DNA of 64,000 nt, from assembly GCF_020164955.1 (NCBI RefSeq), contig NZ_JAIUHG010000004.1, forward strand, positions 62,001 to 126,000. Reading direction: 5' to 3'. The DNA is from Mesorhizobium sp. CA8. GTDB taxonomy: Bacteria > Pseudomonadota > Alphaproteobacteria > Rhizobiales > Rhizobiaceae. The position numbers were made by a program, and so were the translations under genes. Within the stretch, counting starts at the first letter, position 1. Each line of letters starts with the position of its first letter. Shown here one piece after another: positions 33,906 to 41,708 of this stretch. The notes beneath the pieces are model-generated. The model was not told the DNA's origin. It saw only the letters and a list, made by a program, of their open reading frames with translations, and did no database searches.

Positions 33906-35158
33906 GGGTTCACCTTTCGCTTGCATGCTTGGCCGCCCCGCCGACGTTTCTGATCATTTCGCTCCGCGCTCGGCTCGGCCGTGGCCGGGCGCTCGAAGAT
34001 ACGCCGGCTGAGGTCGGCGGAGGCCGCCCAGCCGGCTTCAGCTAGGTAACGGACCGGCTCGCGGCCGCAGAGTTCCCACAGCACATGGCGGCGCTGCGGC
34101 CAGCGCAGAGACGCTAGCCAGGGCGCCATGACCATGTGGAAGAGGTCGGCATTGTCGATGCGGGCCAGAATGCGGGTGGCGCGATCCGAAAGCAGCGTGT
34201 TTGTGGCGCCGAGCAGCACGTCAGCCGCGCGCAGGCCGAGGAGTAACGTGTCCGCCAAGCCCTGTCCCGCGGCGTGATCGAGCACCCTCTGCTGCTCGGC
34301 TTCGTTCAGGCGGCTGGCGCTGGCCCTGACGTCGCAGACATAGCCGGCGCAGGGCTCGCGGTTGAAAAAGGCCTTGGCGACGCTGATCGAGGACAAAAGC
34401 AGCGTGTCGGCCGCCGAGATTACCGGCATAACGGCTCCGGCCACCTCGACTTCGCGCTTGCGGCGCAGGAAGCCGTCGATGTCGCGCGGGCTCGGCGAGC
34501 CCGGTTGCTGCAGCCGGTGATGGAGGTCGACCGTCGAGGCCTTCGCGCCATCTTCGCGAACCATGTGCTGCTCGCCGAGGAAGCGGACCCACCAGACGGA
34601 ACGGGATTTGCCGGCCACCTCGTAGCCGATCGCCCGCAACGCCTCGCGGGCTTGGCCAAAGCGCGCCGGCGGAACCAGTATGTCGACATCGCCGGAAGGC
34701 TTCATGAAATGGTCGCCATAGAGCAGATGCTGCTGGAGCGGGCCCTTGAGGAAGACGAAATCGACCTGCCTGTCGCGCAGCGCGCGATCGATGGCCATCG
34801 AGTCGCCGATGCAGGCGGCGTTCATCGACATCGTGCGCCGACGGTAGCCATCGAGCCATTCAGACAATTGCGCAGGCGCAGCGCCGGCGGGCGCACGCTT
34901 GAGCGCCTTGAGCAGGAACACGGCGACTTTGTTCAGTCTGGCAATGTCGGCGATATTGGCGGCCGAGATTGAGGCCGCAGTGATCGGGGCGGCCGTGATC
35001 GGCGTGGCCGAGACCGTCGGCGCGGGCCCATCGACCCGGCCATCCGTGATGTCGGCTCCTGGCGCGAAAAACAGCCTCAGGCAGGCTTGCACATAGGCGA
35101 CTTCGTCGGCGCAGCCGGTGACGCGCAGCCTTTCATAGGAGCCATCCTGCACCGTCAT
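33896..35158 (-). CDS. Nucleotidyltransferase family protein of the lasso cluster
   Basis: A 420-residue protein with the metal pair in KPSGDVDILVPP (Asp157, Asp159) after VFLKGP, as in the smaller relative at 6828. Residues about 50-70 are an Ala/Thr/Ile/Ser-rich stretch (SATPITAAPITAASISAA) of unknown role. Proteins of this class sit beside lasso kinases. In pseudomycoidin a nucleotidyltransferase is reported to extend the phosphorylated C-terminus with sugar, as I recall. ATG 35158 is chosen over the 120-base longer frame, which has no conserved content. It is divergent from the lasso precursor and coupled to a glycosyltransferase. Confidence 0.78.
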   Translation of the reverse strand: MTVQDGSYERLRVTGCADEVAYVQACLRLFFAPGADITDGRVDGPAPTVSATPITAAPITAASISAANIADIARLNKVAVFLLKALKRAPAGAAPAQLSEWLDGYRRRTMSMNAACIGDSMAIDRALRDRQVDFVFLKGPLQQHLLYGDHFMKPSGDVDILVPPARFGQAREALRAIGYEVAGKSRSVWWVRFLGEQHMVREDGAKASTVDLHHRLQQPGSPSPRDIDGFLRRKREVEVAGAVMPVISAADTLLLSSISVAKAFFNREPCAGYVCDVRASASRLNEAEQQRVLDHAAGQGLADTLLLGLRAADVLLGATNTLLSDRATRILARIDNADLFHMVMAPWLASLRWPQRRHVLWELCGREPVRYLAEAGWAASADLSRRIFERPATAEPSAERNDQKRRRGGQACKRKVNPCP

Positions 35159-35660
35159 GCCCGATGTCGTTCTCCGCAAAATGCCGCCCGAAGGGTTTAT
35201 ACCGCACCTGCGAAGAAAAGCATCGGAAAAATTGGCGTTACTATGCCAAAACCGGCTGAGGTCGCCTCCTGACCGCAACCTAAGCGTTTAAAATCGCTAC
35301 ACGCTCAATCACTTTTGAAGACAACTCCTGGGGGCGGTTCGGCAGGCCGGAAAACGACGATTTTTTGCGGCAATTTCTTCGCAATTGCGAGATGTCTTTT
35401 TCGCCTGAAAAATTATTGCATATGAATCAATCGCTTACTTAACCGGCAAGGACCTATGGTTGAATTCCTGGATGGGTGAGGTTTAGGATGACGGTGCCTA
35501 CGCCTTGATTAACAACGGATGCGCGTGCAACCAAGAATTGATTAATGCCTGGTAAATCAGGCTTGACTCATAGATGTTGCCGTGCAGCAATCGCAGTGCA
35601 GCATAGCCATATGCTGGCGGCATTCTGCAGCCGCTTCCAGGTCCTTAATTGGAGAGTAGA
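35159..35660. promoter_or_regulatory. Divergent control region of the lasso cluster
   Basis: A 502-base AT-richer gap with no convincing gene. Near its right end, CTTGACT (35562-35568) may be a -35 box for the precursor; no good -10 box is visible. Directly after it are TTGC CGT GCAG (35577-35587) and TCGC AGT GCAG (35591-35601), two dyads of the type found upstream of exo genes, in direct repeat (GTGCAGCA twice). A site overlapping the promoter suggests repression. The inverted repeat GCAATT / AATTGC lies at 35370-35388. Confidence 0.45.
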
Positions 35661-35813
35661 ATGGAACAGAATGTTGAAAAGCATGAGTACGAGACCCCCA
35701 GCCTGACGGTTCACGGTTCGATTGAAACGATCACGCAGGGCGGTGCTGGCACGACGGCGCTTGACGCGAGCTTTCCCGCGCACACGCCGGTCGGCGAGCT
35801 GACCTTCTCTTAA
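35661..35813 (+). CDS. Lasso peptide precursor, 50 residues
   Basis: A short gene with a good ribosome site (GGAGAG) and ATG 35661. The leader (residues 1-26) contains YETPSLTVHGSIETITQ, an exact match to the lasso leader YxxPxLxxxG with Thr at -2 from the core. The core (residues 27-50) begins GGAGTTALD, giving Gly1 and Asp9 for a nine-residue macrolactam ring. It continues through a 15-residue tail with Phe, His, Pro and Glu to a C-terminal Ser. That Ser is the residue that lasso kinases phosphorylate. A cyclase, protease, kinase and exporter follow on the same strand. The sequence of the core does not match any lasso peptide I know. Confidence 0.9.
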   Translation: MEQNVEKHEYETPSLTVHGSIETITQGGAGTTALDASFPAHTPVGELTFS

Positions 35814-35822
35814 AGCTTACAG

Positions 35823-35894
35823 GCATCCGGATGTCTAAGTTGGGGCTCCGGATGCTCTCCAACAGGTGAGCCGGGGGGCTTTTTGTCCCCCGGC
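35823..35894 (+). other. Two stem-loops between the lasso precursor and PqqD genes
   Basis: GCATCCGGA (35823-35831) pairs perfectly with TCCGGATGC (35847-35855). GCCGGGGG (35870-35877) pairs perfectly with CCCCCGGC (35887-35894) around a CTTTTTG-containing loop. The T-run is inside the loop, not after the stem, so this is unlikely to be a full terminator. Such hairpins after lasso precursor genes raise precursor mRNA relative to the enzymes, which may be the role here. Confidence 0.55.
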
Positions 35895-35970
35895 TTCCTG
35901 CCGGGGATCGCCGGCAACCGATCCGCGGCGAAGAGCCCAAGGGCGCGGTGGCCAGCAACGAGGTTTTAGG

Positions 35971-36270
35971 ATGGAGTGGAACCCCTCGGATCATGACCGC
36001 GTGATCGCGACCGGCGAGGCGGTCGCATGTGAATTCGGCGCCGGATTGGCGCTGCTCCACCTCAGATCCAACGTCTATTACAGCCTGAACAGCGTCGGCG
36101 CCTTCATCTGGGAGCAGATCCAGGAGCCGCGATCGATCCTCGATATCCGCAGCGCCGTGCTTGCGCGCTACAATGTCGATGCCGAGCGCTGCAAGGCCGA
36201 TGTCGAGGGCTTGCTCAAGGGGCTGACCGAAGCAGGACTTGCGAGGCTCCACCATGAGGAACTGGTCTAG
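35971..36270 (+). CDS. PqqD family leader-recognition protein of the lasso cluster (B1/E)
   Basis: A 99-residue PqqD-like protein: strands in AVACEFGAGLALLHLRSNVYYSLN, then SVGAFIWEQI and a C-terminal helix (DVEGLLKGLTEAGL). It binds the lasso leader, mainly the Tyr-Pro-Leu part, and delivers it to the B2 protease and cyclase. ATG 35971 has GAGG at good spacing; the open frame starts earlier in the hairpin region but has no conserved content there. It overlaps the B2 gene by 17 bases. Confidence 0.9.
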   Translation: MEWNPSDHDRVIATGEAVACEFGAGLALLHLRSNVYYSLNSVGAFIWEQIQEPRSILDIRSAVLARYNVDAERCKADVEGLLKGLTEAGLARLHHEELV

Positions 36271-36670
36271 GCTCCGGTCGCTGAGCGGCCGGGAGATGCT
36301 GTTTCTGGCGCACTGCCTGACGGTGGTGAGCGCGGTGCGGCTGGCGCTGACGCTGTCTTCCTACAATCGTGTCCGCAGCCTGGTGACACGGCTTGACGCC
36401 AGGCGCGACCCCGGCATCGCCGACCTGCGGCGTGTCGCATGGGGCGTTGCCGCCGCGGCACGGCTCGTGCCGGGCGCCACTTGCCTCACCCAGGCGCTGT
36501 CGGGGCAATATCTGCTCGCCCGTCAGGGCAACGCCTCGAAGGTCAGCATCGGCATCGAGAAAGGAACCGGCAGCGAGCTCAAGGCGCATGCCTGGCTGAT
36601 TAGCGGCAACCACATCGTGCTTGGCGGCTCGATCAATGGATTTGCCCATCTGGTCGACCATGGGTCGTGA
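36254..36670 (+). CDS. Lasso peptide biosynthesis B2 protease
   Basis: A 138-residue papain/transglutaminase-like protease with catalytic cysteine in PGATCLTQALSGQYLL (Cys77) and histidine in LKAHAWL (His112), the McjB C-terminal type. It removes the leader after the Thr at -2, freeing Gly1 for ring closure. Its ATG lies inside the end of the PqqD gene, and its stop is 3 bases before the cyclase start. The protein is short compared with full McjB because the PqqD part is a separate gene, which is usual in proteobacterial split-B lasso clusters. Confidence 0.9.
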   Translation: MRNWSRLRSLSGREMLFLAHCLTVVSAVRLALTLSSYNRVRSLVTRLDARRDPGIADLRRVAWGVAAAARLVPGATCLTQALSGQYLLARQGNASKVSIGIEKGTGSELKAHAWLISGNHIVLGGSINGFAHLVDHGS

Positions 36671-36673
36671 GCG

Positions 36674-38584
36674 ATGAGCGGCGTCGCCGGAATCGTGTTC
36701 AGCGACAGTGGCCGGCCGGCCGGGGCCGGCGATATCCAAGAGATGCTTTCGCACATGCGCCACCGCGCCAGCGACGGCAGTTCCTGGTGGACCGAGGGCA
36801 GCGTGGCGCTCGGCCACGCCTGGCTCGACACGACCGGTGAGGACGGGCCCGGCCCGCTGACGATGGCCGGCGGTAAGCTCGCCATCACCGCCGACTGCCG
36901 GCTGGACAACCGCGACGAGCTTCTGGCGCGGCTCGGCCTGCGCGAGCGGTCGATGGCCGACGCGATGCTCATCATGCGCGCCTACCTCAAATGGGGCGAG
37001 GCCTGTCCGACCTATCTGCAGGGCGATTTCGTCTTCGCGATATGGGACGGCGAGCGCCAGACGCTGTTTTGCGCGCGCGATCATTTCGGCGTCAAACCCT
37101 TCTACTATCATTCGACCGGCAGGCGCTTCGCCTTCGCCTCGGAGATCGGGCCGATCCTGGCGCTGGACGGCGTCGGCAGGCGGCTCAGCGAACACCAGAT
37201 TTCCGGCTTCCTTGCCGGCTTGCCGGACGATCCGCAGGCCACGCCCTATGCCGAGATCTTCCGCCTGCCGGCGCGGCACAGCATGACGGTCGCGGACCGC
37301 CAGGTGGTGCTGCGGCGCTACTGGCAGATCCAGCCGTCGCAGCGGCCGCCACGCCCGGACGCGGCCGAGGAATTCCGGCATCTCTTCGCGCAATCGGTGG
37401 AGAACCGCATGCGCGGCACGCCGGCCGTCGGCGCCATGCTGAGCGGCGGGCTCGATTCCTCCTCGATCGCTTGCGTTGCCGGTCTTCGCGCGGCGGCTAA
37501 GCGCAACCCGAAGCTCAAGACCTTCTCGCTAGTCTTCGACAAGGGCTCGTCCATGGACGAGAAGCCGTTCATCGATGCGGTGCTCGACAACAATCCGCTC
37601 GACGCCACGTTGATTGCGGTGAGCAATTACGCGCCCTTCGCCGAATTCGAGCGCATCCTGGAGGAGCAGGAAGGCACGTTCCTGGCGCCCGGCCTGTCGC
37701 TGACCCGCGACCTTTACCGAACGGCAGGCGCCAAGGGCGTCAAAGTGCTTCTCGACGGGCATGGCGGCGACGAGGTCGTCTCGCAGGGCCATGGATACCT
37801 TCACGAACTCGCCAATGCCGGCCGATGGCTGGAGCTGTGGCGCGAATTGCACAGCGCCGCCAACACCTATGGCGAGGGCATGTTTTCCCTCTATTTCAAG
37901 TTCCTGACCATCTACGGGCCGGCCTGGCGGATCGCGCGGATGAGGTCGATGGCCAGACGCGTCGTCGGCAAGGTGCGGCGCAGACCGGCGCAAGCCGCAC
38001 GCGGCTGGACGGGCCTGGTCAACCCGGAGCTTGCCCGGCGCACCGACCTTGCCGAGCGTTTCCATCGTAGCGGCTACATGCCCGCCTCCGTCACCGCCAG
38101 CGAAGCGCTGACGCATCGCTGGCTGCTGTCCTCCGGACTGGTGCCGCACGCCTTCGAAGTGCTGGACAAAGCCGCCGCCAATTTCGGCGTCGAGCCGCGC
38201 TATCCGTTCTGGGACAAGCCGCTGGTCGAATTCTGCCTGGCGCTGCCCGGCGAGGACAAGCTCAAGGACGGCTTTGGCCGCCATGTGCTGCGCCGGGCCA
38301 TGCAAGGCGTCCTGCCGCCGGCGGTGCAATGGCGGCGCGACAAGATCGACTTCACCGCCAACCTGGTCAAGGGCATGCTCGGCAACCATCGCGAGCTTCT
38401 GGACAGGCTGCTGATATCGGACAGCGAGCGGATCGCGCCCTATGTCAACCTGCCCGAAGTGAACGCGGTCTATGAGCGCCTGCTCAGCCAGCCCGAGCAG
38501 GCGACGCTGCCCGACGTCCAGCATGTCTGGCGCTCGGTTTCGCTGTCGCTGTGGCTGCGGCAAATCCAAGGAAGCCCGGCATGA
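36674..38584 (+). CDS. Lasso cyclase (asparagine synthetase-like)
   Basis: A 636-residue homologue of asparagine synthetase B. The N-terminal glutamine-hydrolase fold begins MSGVAGI, with Ser instead of the catalytic Cys at position 2, so it cannot release ammonia. The AMP-forming half has the PP-loop LSGGLDSSS (256-264) and the conserved LDGHGGDEV. In lasso clusters this enzyme adenylates the Asp/Glu side chain and couples it to the Gly1 amine, threading the tail. Length and neighbours fit lasso C proteins. ATG 36674 begins 3 bases after B2, and the stop overlaps the kinase ATG (ATGA). Confidence 0.9.
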   Translation: MSGVAGIVFSDSGRPAGAGDIQEMLSHMRHRASDGSSWWTEGSVALGHAWLDTTGEDGPGPLTMAGGKLAITADCRLDNRDELLARLGLRERSMADAMLIMRAYLKWGEACPTYLQGDFVFAIWDGERQTLFCARDHFGVKPFYYHSTGRRFAFASEIGPILALDGVGRRLSEHQISGFLAGLPDDPQATPYAEIFRLPARHSMTVADRQVVLRRYWQIQPSQRPPRPDAAEEFRHLFAQSVENRMRGTPAVGAMLSGGLDSSSIACVAGLRAAAKRNPKLKTFSLVFDKGSSMDEKPFIDAVLDNNPLDATLIAVSNYAPFAEFERILEEQEGTFLAPGLSLTRDLYRTAGAKGVKVLLDGHGGDEVVSQGHGYLHELANAGRWLELWRELHSAANTYGEGMFSLYFKFLTIYGPAWRIARMRSMARRVVGKVRRRPAQAARGWTGLVNPELARRTDLAERFHRSGYMPASVTASEALTHRWLLSSGLVPHAFEVLDKAAANFGVEPRYPFWDKPLVEFCLALPGEDKLKDGFGRHVLRRAMQGVLPPAVQWRRDKIDFTANLVKGMLGNHRELLDRLLISDSERIAPYVNLPEVNAVYERLLSQPEQATLPDVQHVWRSVSLSLWLRQIQGSPA

Positions 38585-39558
38585 ATCTCCCGATTGCTTC
38601 CCTCGCGCAACCCGAGCCCGCCAACGCGACCACGGCGCCGGGCGGACGCGTCCGCCATTTCTACAAGGCGTACGGGCTGGTCGTCAGCTCGGAGGTGGCC
38701 TTGCCGGAACTGGAGCCGGCAGCACCGGCGACGCCGGACCTGGAGATCGCTGTCGGACCGGTCGATTTTCCCGAGACCGCATCGCACCGCGCCACGGCGT
38801 TCCTATTTGAGGCGACGCGCCAATATCTTTCCTGGCAGGCAGTCGGCACCTTCATGATCAGCGGCAGGCGGATCGAGGTCGATCCGGCGCCTAGGGTCGA
38901 CGACCCGCTGCTTGCCTTTCCGCTGCTCGGGCCGGTGATGGCGCTCGCCCTGCATCAGCGCGGGCTGCTCGTGCTGCATGCCAGCGCCATTGCCGTCGGC
39001 GGCAGGAGCGTGATCTTCATGGGCGACAAGGGCGCCGGCAAATCGACGACGGCGGGCGCGATGATCCGCGCCGGCCATCGGCTGCTCACCGACGACGTCG
39101 TGGCGCTGGATTTGTCCGATCCGGAGCGGCCGATGATCCTGCCCGGATTTCCGCAGCTCAAGCTCGCCGCGGACGCGGCCGGCGCCATTCGCCTCGAGCA
39201 GGCGGAGGTGCGTCCGCAGGTGCATCCGCAAATCGACAAGGCGCAGCACCGCTTGCATGACGGATTTGCCGCAGAAGCAGTGCCGGTATCGCGCATCTAT
39301 GTGCTCGAGCGCGGCGCGCGGGCGGCGATCTCACCGCTGACCGGGGCCGCCGCGCTGCCGGCGATCATCAAATTCTCCTACATCACGCGGTTCGGGCGGC
39401 AGGCGCTGCCCGGCGATTTTGCCGCCGCGCATCTGCGCCAATGCGCACATGTCGCCGGCCGGGTCGGCGTCAGCCGCCTCGAAGTGCCGGCCGGACTGGC
39501 CAGGATCGACGAAGCGGTCGCCGCGATCGAAACCGACCTGGCGTCCGGGACACGATGA
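38581..39558 (+). CDS. HPr-kinase-like lasso peptide kinase
   Basis: A 325-residue kinase of the HprK C-terminal type: VLHASAI (His133), the P-loop GDKGAGKST (148-156) and the LLTDDVVALDL acidic motif (Asp171, Asp172). Lasso cluster kinases of this kind, as in paeninodin, phosphorylate the C-terminal Ser of the precursor, and the precursor here ends in Ser. The start overlaps the cyclase stop (ATGA) and its end overlaps the exporter start. It is related to the kinase at 8852 but not closely alike. Confidence 0.88.
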   Translation: MNLPIASLAQPEPANATTAPGGRVRHFYKAYGLVVSSEVALPELEPAAPATPDLEIAVGPVDFPETASHRATAFLFEATRQYLSWQAVGTFMISGRRIEVDPAPRVDDPLLAFPLLGPVMALALHQRGLLVLHASAIAVGGRSVIFMGDKGAGKSTTAGAMIRAGHRLLTDDVVALDLSDPERPMILPGFPQLKLAADAAGAIRLEQAEVRPQVHPQIDKAQHRLHDGFAAEAVPVSRIYVLERGARAAISPLTGAAALPAIIKFSYITRFGRQALPGDFAAAHLRQCAHVAGRVGVSRLEVPAGLARIDEAVAAIETDLASGTR

Positions 39559-41462
39559 GCCAGGGCATGGGCTGGTCCGCAAAACTCCGCCTGTCGTTTT
39601 TCCGGGATGTTGCCGGCTTCGGCGCCATGATGGCGCATGTCGGCGGGCGGCGCACGGCGACGGCGCTTGCCTTCCTGATCCTGGGGAGTCTCACCGAAGG
39701 CATCTCCATCCTGCTGCTCGTTCCGCTGCTGCGCCTGATCGGCAAACCCGACCAGGACTATGCGGTGCGGGTTCCGGAGGCCTTGCATCGGCTGGTGCCC
39801 GGCGGAACGCTGTCGCTCGCGACCGTGCTTTCACTGCTTGTCGCGTTGGTGGCGCTGCAAGCAATTTTCAACCGCTTCAAGTCGGTCTACATGGCGCGGC
39901 TGCTCTATGACTTTGTCAACCGCGTGCGAATGAACCTGTTCGAGAGCGTCGGCAGGGCGCGCTGGGGCGTTTTCACCCGGATCCGCAGCTCCGATCTCGA
40001 CCATGCGCTCAACGGCGACGTCGACCGCGTGCAGGTGGCGGCCTTCTCGCTGCTGATGCTGACCCAGGCGACGCTGCTTCTCACCGGCTATCTCGTTGTC
40101 TCGCTGTTGATCTCGCCGGTGATGACGTGCTTCGCCGTCCTTGTCGGGCTGGTGCTGCTGGTCGCCCTGCAACCGTTCAGGGCGCGCGCCAGCGCCTATG
40201 GTCGCACGCTGACCGGCAACCGCCAGGACCAGTACCGCACAGTCTCCGAGTTTCTCGGCGGCATCAAGGTGGCCAAGAGCCTGAACGTCGAGGCAAGCTA
40301 CTTTGCCGAGCTCGGCGCGACGTTGGACAGGATGAAGGCCGACAACATCGCTTTCGTGCGCAACAGCTCGCTCGGCACCGCGCTGTTCCAGGTTACGAGC
40401 GTGATCGGGCTCAGCCTGTTCATCTATATCGCGTTGGTCGGCTTCCACCTGTTGCTGGCCGAGATCGTCGTGCTGCTCCTGGTCTTCATGCGCGTCGCGC
40501 CGCGCTTCATGGATATGCAGCTCCAGACGCAGCAGGTGCTGATCAACCTGCCGGCCTATGCTTCGATGCAAAATCTCCAGGCCCGCTTCGATGCCGAGCG
40601 GGAGACGGAAGAGAACGCGGCCGAACAAGGAGCGAAACTCTCGCTCGAGACCGGCCTCAACATCCGCGATGTGTCCTTCGCCTATGGCGAAGGCGATGGG
40701 AAACCGGTGGTCAGCGATATCACCTTCGGCCTGCCGGCGGGCAAGGTGACGGCGCTGATCGGCCCTTCCGGCTCGGGCAAGAGCACGATCGCCGACATGC
40801 TGCTTGGGCTGCTCGAACCAACCAGCGGCCAGATCCTCGCCGACGGCGTGGAAATCACCGCCCGGAACCGCAGGGCCTGGCGCGATCGGGTGGCCTATGT
40901 GCCTCAGGATGTGTTCCTGCTGCACGACACGATCGCCGCCAACCTGCGCCTTGCCGCGCCGGAGGCCAGCGACGAAGAATTATGGGCGGCCCTGCGAAAT
41001 GCCCATGCGGCCGATTTCGTGGAGCGGCTGGCATTACGGCTCGAGACGATGGTGGGCGACCGCGGTGTCAGGCTCTCCGGCGGCGAGCGGCAGCGCATCG
41101 CCCTGGCGCGGGCGCTGCTGCGCAAACCGTTGCTGCTCATTCTCGACGAGGCGACGAGCGCGCTCGACTGGCAGAATCAGTCGCTGATCGCCCAATCGAT
41201 CGAGGCGTTGCGCGGAAGGATGACGATCCTGACCATCGCGCACCGGCCGTCGATGATCGCCTTTGCCGACTGGGTCGTGGCTATAGAGAACGGACGCATC
41301 GTCGAAGTCGGACAATATCGGCGGCTGAAGGCGAAAGCCGGCAGTCGCCTTGCCAGGATGCTGTCCGGCGAGCAGGCCGAGCGCGACGGCGCGCCATCGG
41401 TCGAGACGGAACTGGTGCCGGCGCCGGTCGAACGTTCAGTGGAGGCCGCGCCTAGCGCTTAG
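39555..41462 (+). CDS. Lasso peptide ABC exporter (fused membrane and ATPase domains)
   Basis: A 635-residue half-transporter. About six membrane segments lie in residues 25-330 (ALAFLILGSLTEGISILLLVPLL is the first). An ATPase domain follows with Walker A GPSGSGKST, the signature LSGGERQR and Walker B LLLILDEATSALD. It exports, and may give immunity to, the mature lasso peptide (role D). ATG 39555 overlaps the kinase stop (ATGA). The long upstream frame is a shadow of the kinase gene. The C-terminal tail overlaps the convergent exoX gene by 27 bases. Confidence 0.88.
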   Translation: MSQGMGWSAKLRLSFFRDVAGFGAMMAHVGGRRTATALAFLILGSLTEGISILLLVPLLRLIGKPDQDYAVRVPEALHRLVPGGTLSLATVLSLLVALVALQAIFNRFKSVYMARLLYDFVNRVRMNLFESVGRARWGVFTRIRSSDLDHALNGDVDRVQVAAFSLLMLTQATLLLTGYLVVSLLISPVMTCFAVLVGLVLLVALQPFRARASAYGRTLTGNRQDQYRTVSEFLGGIKVAKSLNVEASYFAELGATLDRMKADNIAFVRNSSLGTALFQVTSVIGLSLFIYIALVGFHLLLAEIVVLLLVFMRVAPRFMDMQLQTQQVLINLPAYASMQNLQARFDAERETEENAAEQGAKLSLETGLNIRDVSFAYGEGDGKPVVSDITFGLPAGKVTALIGPSGSGKSTIADMLLGLLEPTSGQILADGVEITARNRRAWRDRVAYVPQDVFLLHDTIAANLRLAAPEASDEELWAALRNAHAADFVERLALRLETMVGDRGVRLSGGERQRIALARALLRKPLLLILDEATSALDWQNQSLIAQSIEALRGRMTILTIAHRPSMIAFADWVVAIENGRIVEVGQYRRLKAKAGSRLARMLSGEQAERDGAPSVETELVPAPVERSVEAAPSA

Positions 41463-41708
41463 CTTTTCGCCGTCGGCGACGTTGTTCAGGACCATGCCGC
41501 GGTCGGCCTCCCGGGCCTTGTCGGCCGATGTCGGCGTGGTTCTGCCGATCATGGCGAAGACCAGGAGGAAATAGCCGGCCTGGATGATCACGGCGCAGAC
41601 TACCGCGCGAAGGAGGATGGTGCCCGCCGAGGCGCCATCGAAATAGGACCAGCCGATGACGATCGCCAGTGCGAACATCATTCCTATGATGAATTTTGGC
41701 AGAGACAT
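41436..41708 (-). CDS. exoX: Exopolysaccharide production repressor, ExoX type
   Basis: A 90-residue inner-membrane protein with two hydrophobic segments (FIIGMMFALAIVIGWSYF and AVVCAVIIQAGYFLLVFAMI) and a charged tail, as in Sinorhizobium ExoX and Rhizobium Psi. These small proteins lower exopolysaccharide synthesis, probably by binding the ExoY initiating transferase. ATG 41708 gives the family N-terminus (MSLPKF); the open frame starts 30 bases earlier. It is divergent from exoY across a long gap. Its end overlaps the lasso exporter on the opposite strand. Confidence 0.85.
   Translation of the reverse strand: MSLPKFIIGMMFALAIVIGWSYFDGASAGTILLRAVVCAVIIQAGYFLLVFAMIGRTTPTSADKAREADRGMVLNNVADGEKLSARRGLH

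Noticed and set aside
32442..33953. A 503-codon plus-strand frame opposite the ExoU-like gene
   Set aside because: The minus-strand gene has all glycosyltransferase motifs; the plus-strand frame has none.
35159..35278. Extra 40 codons upstream of the lasso nucleotidyltransferase start
   Set aside because: No conserved content, and ATG 35158 fits the family; the segment is better read as promoter DNA.
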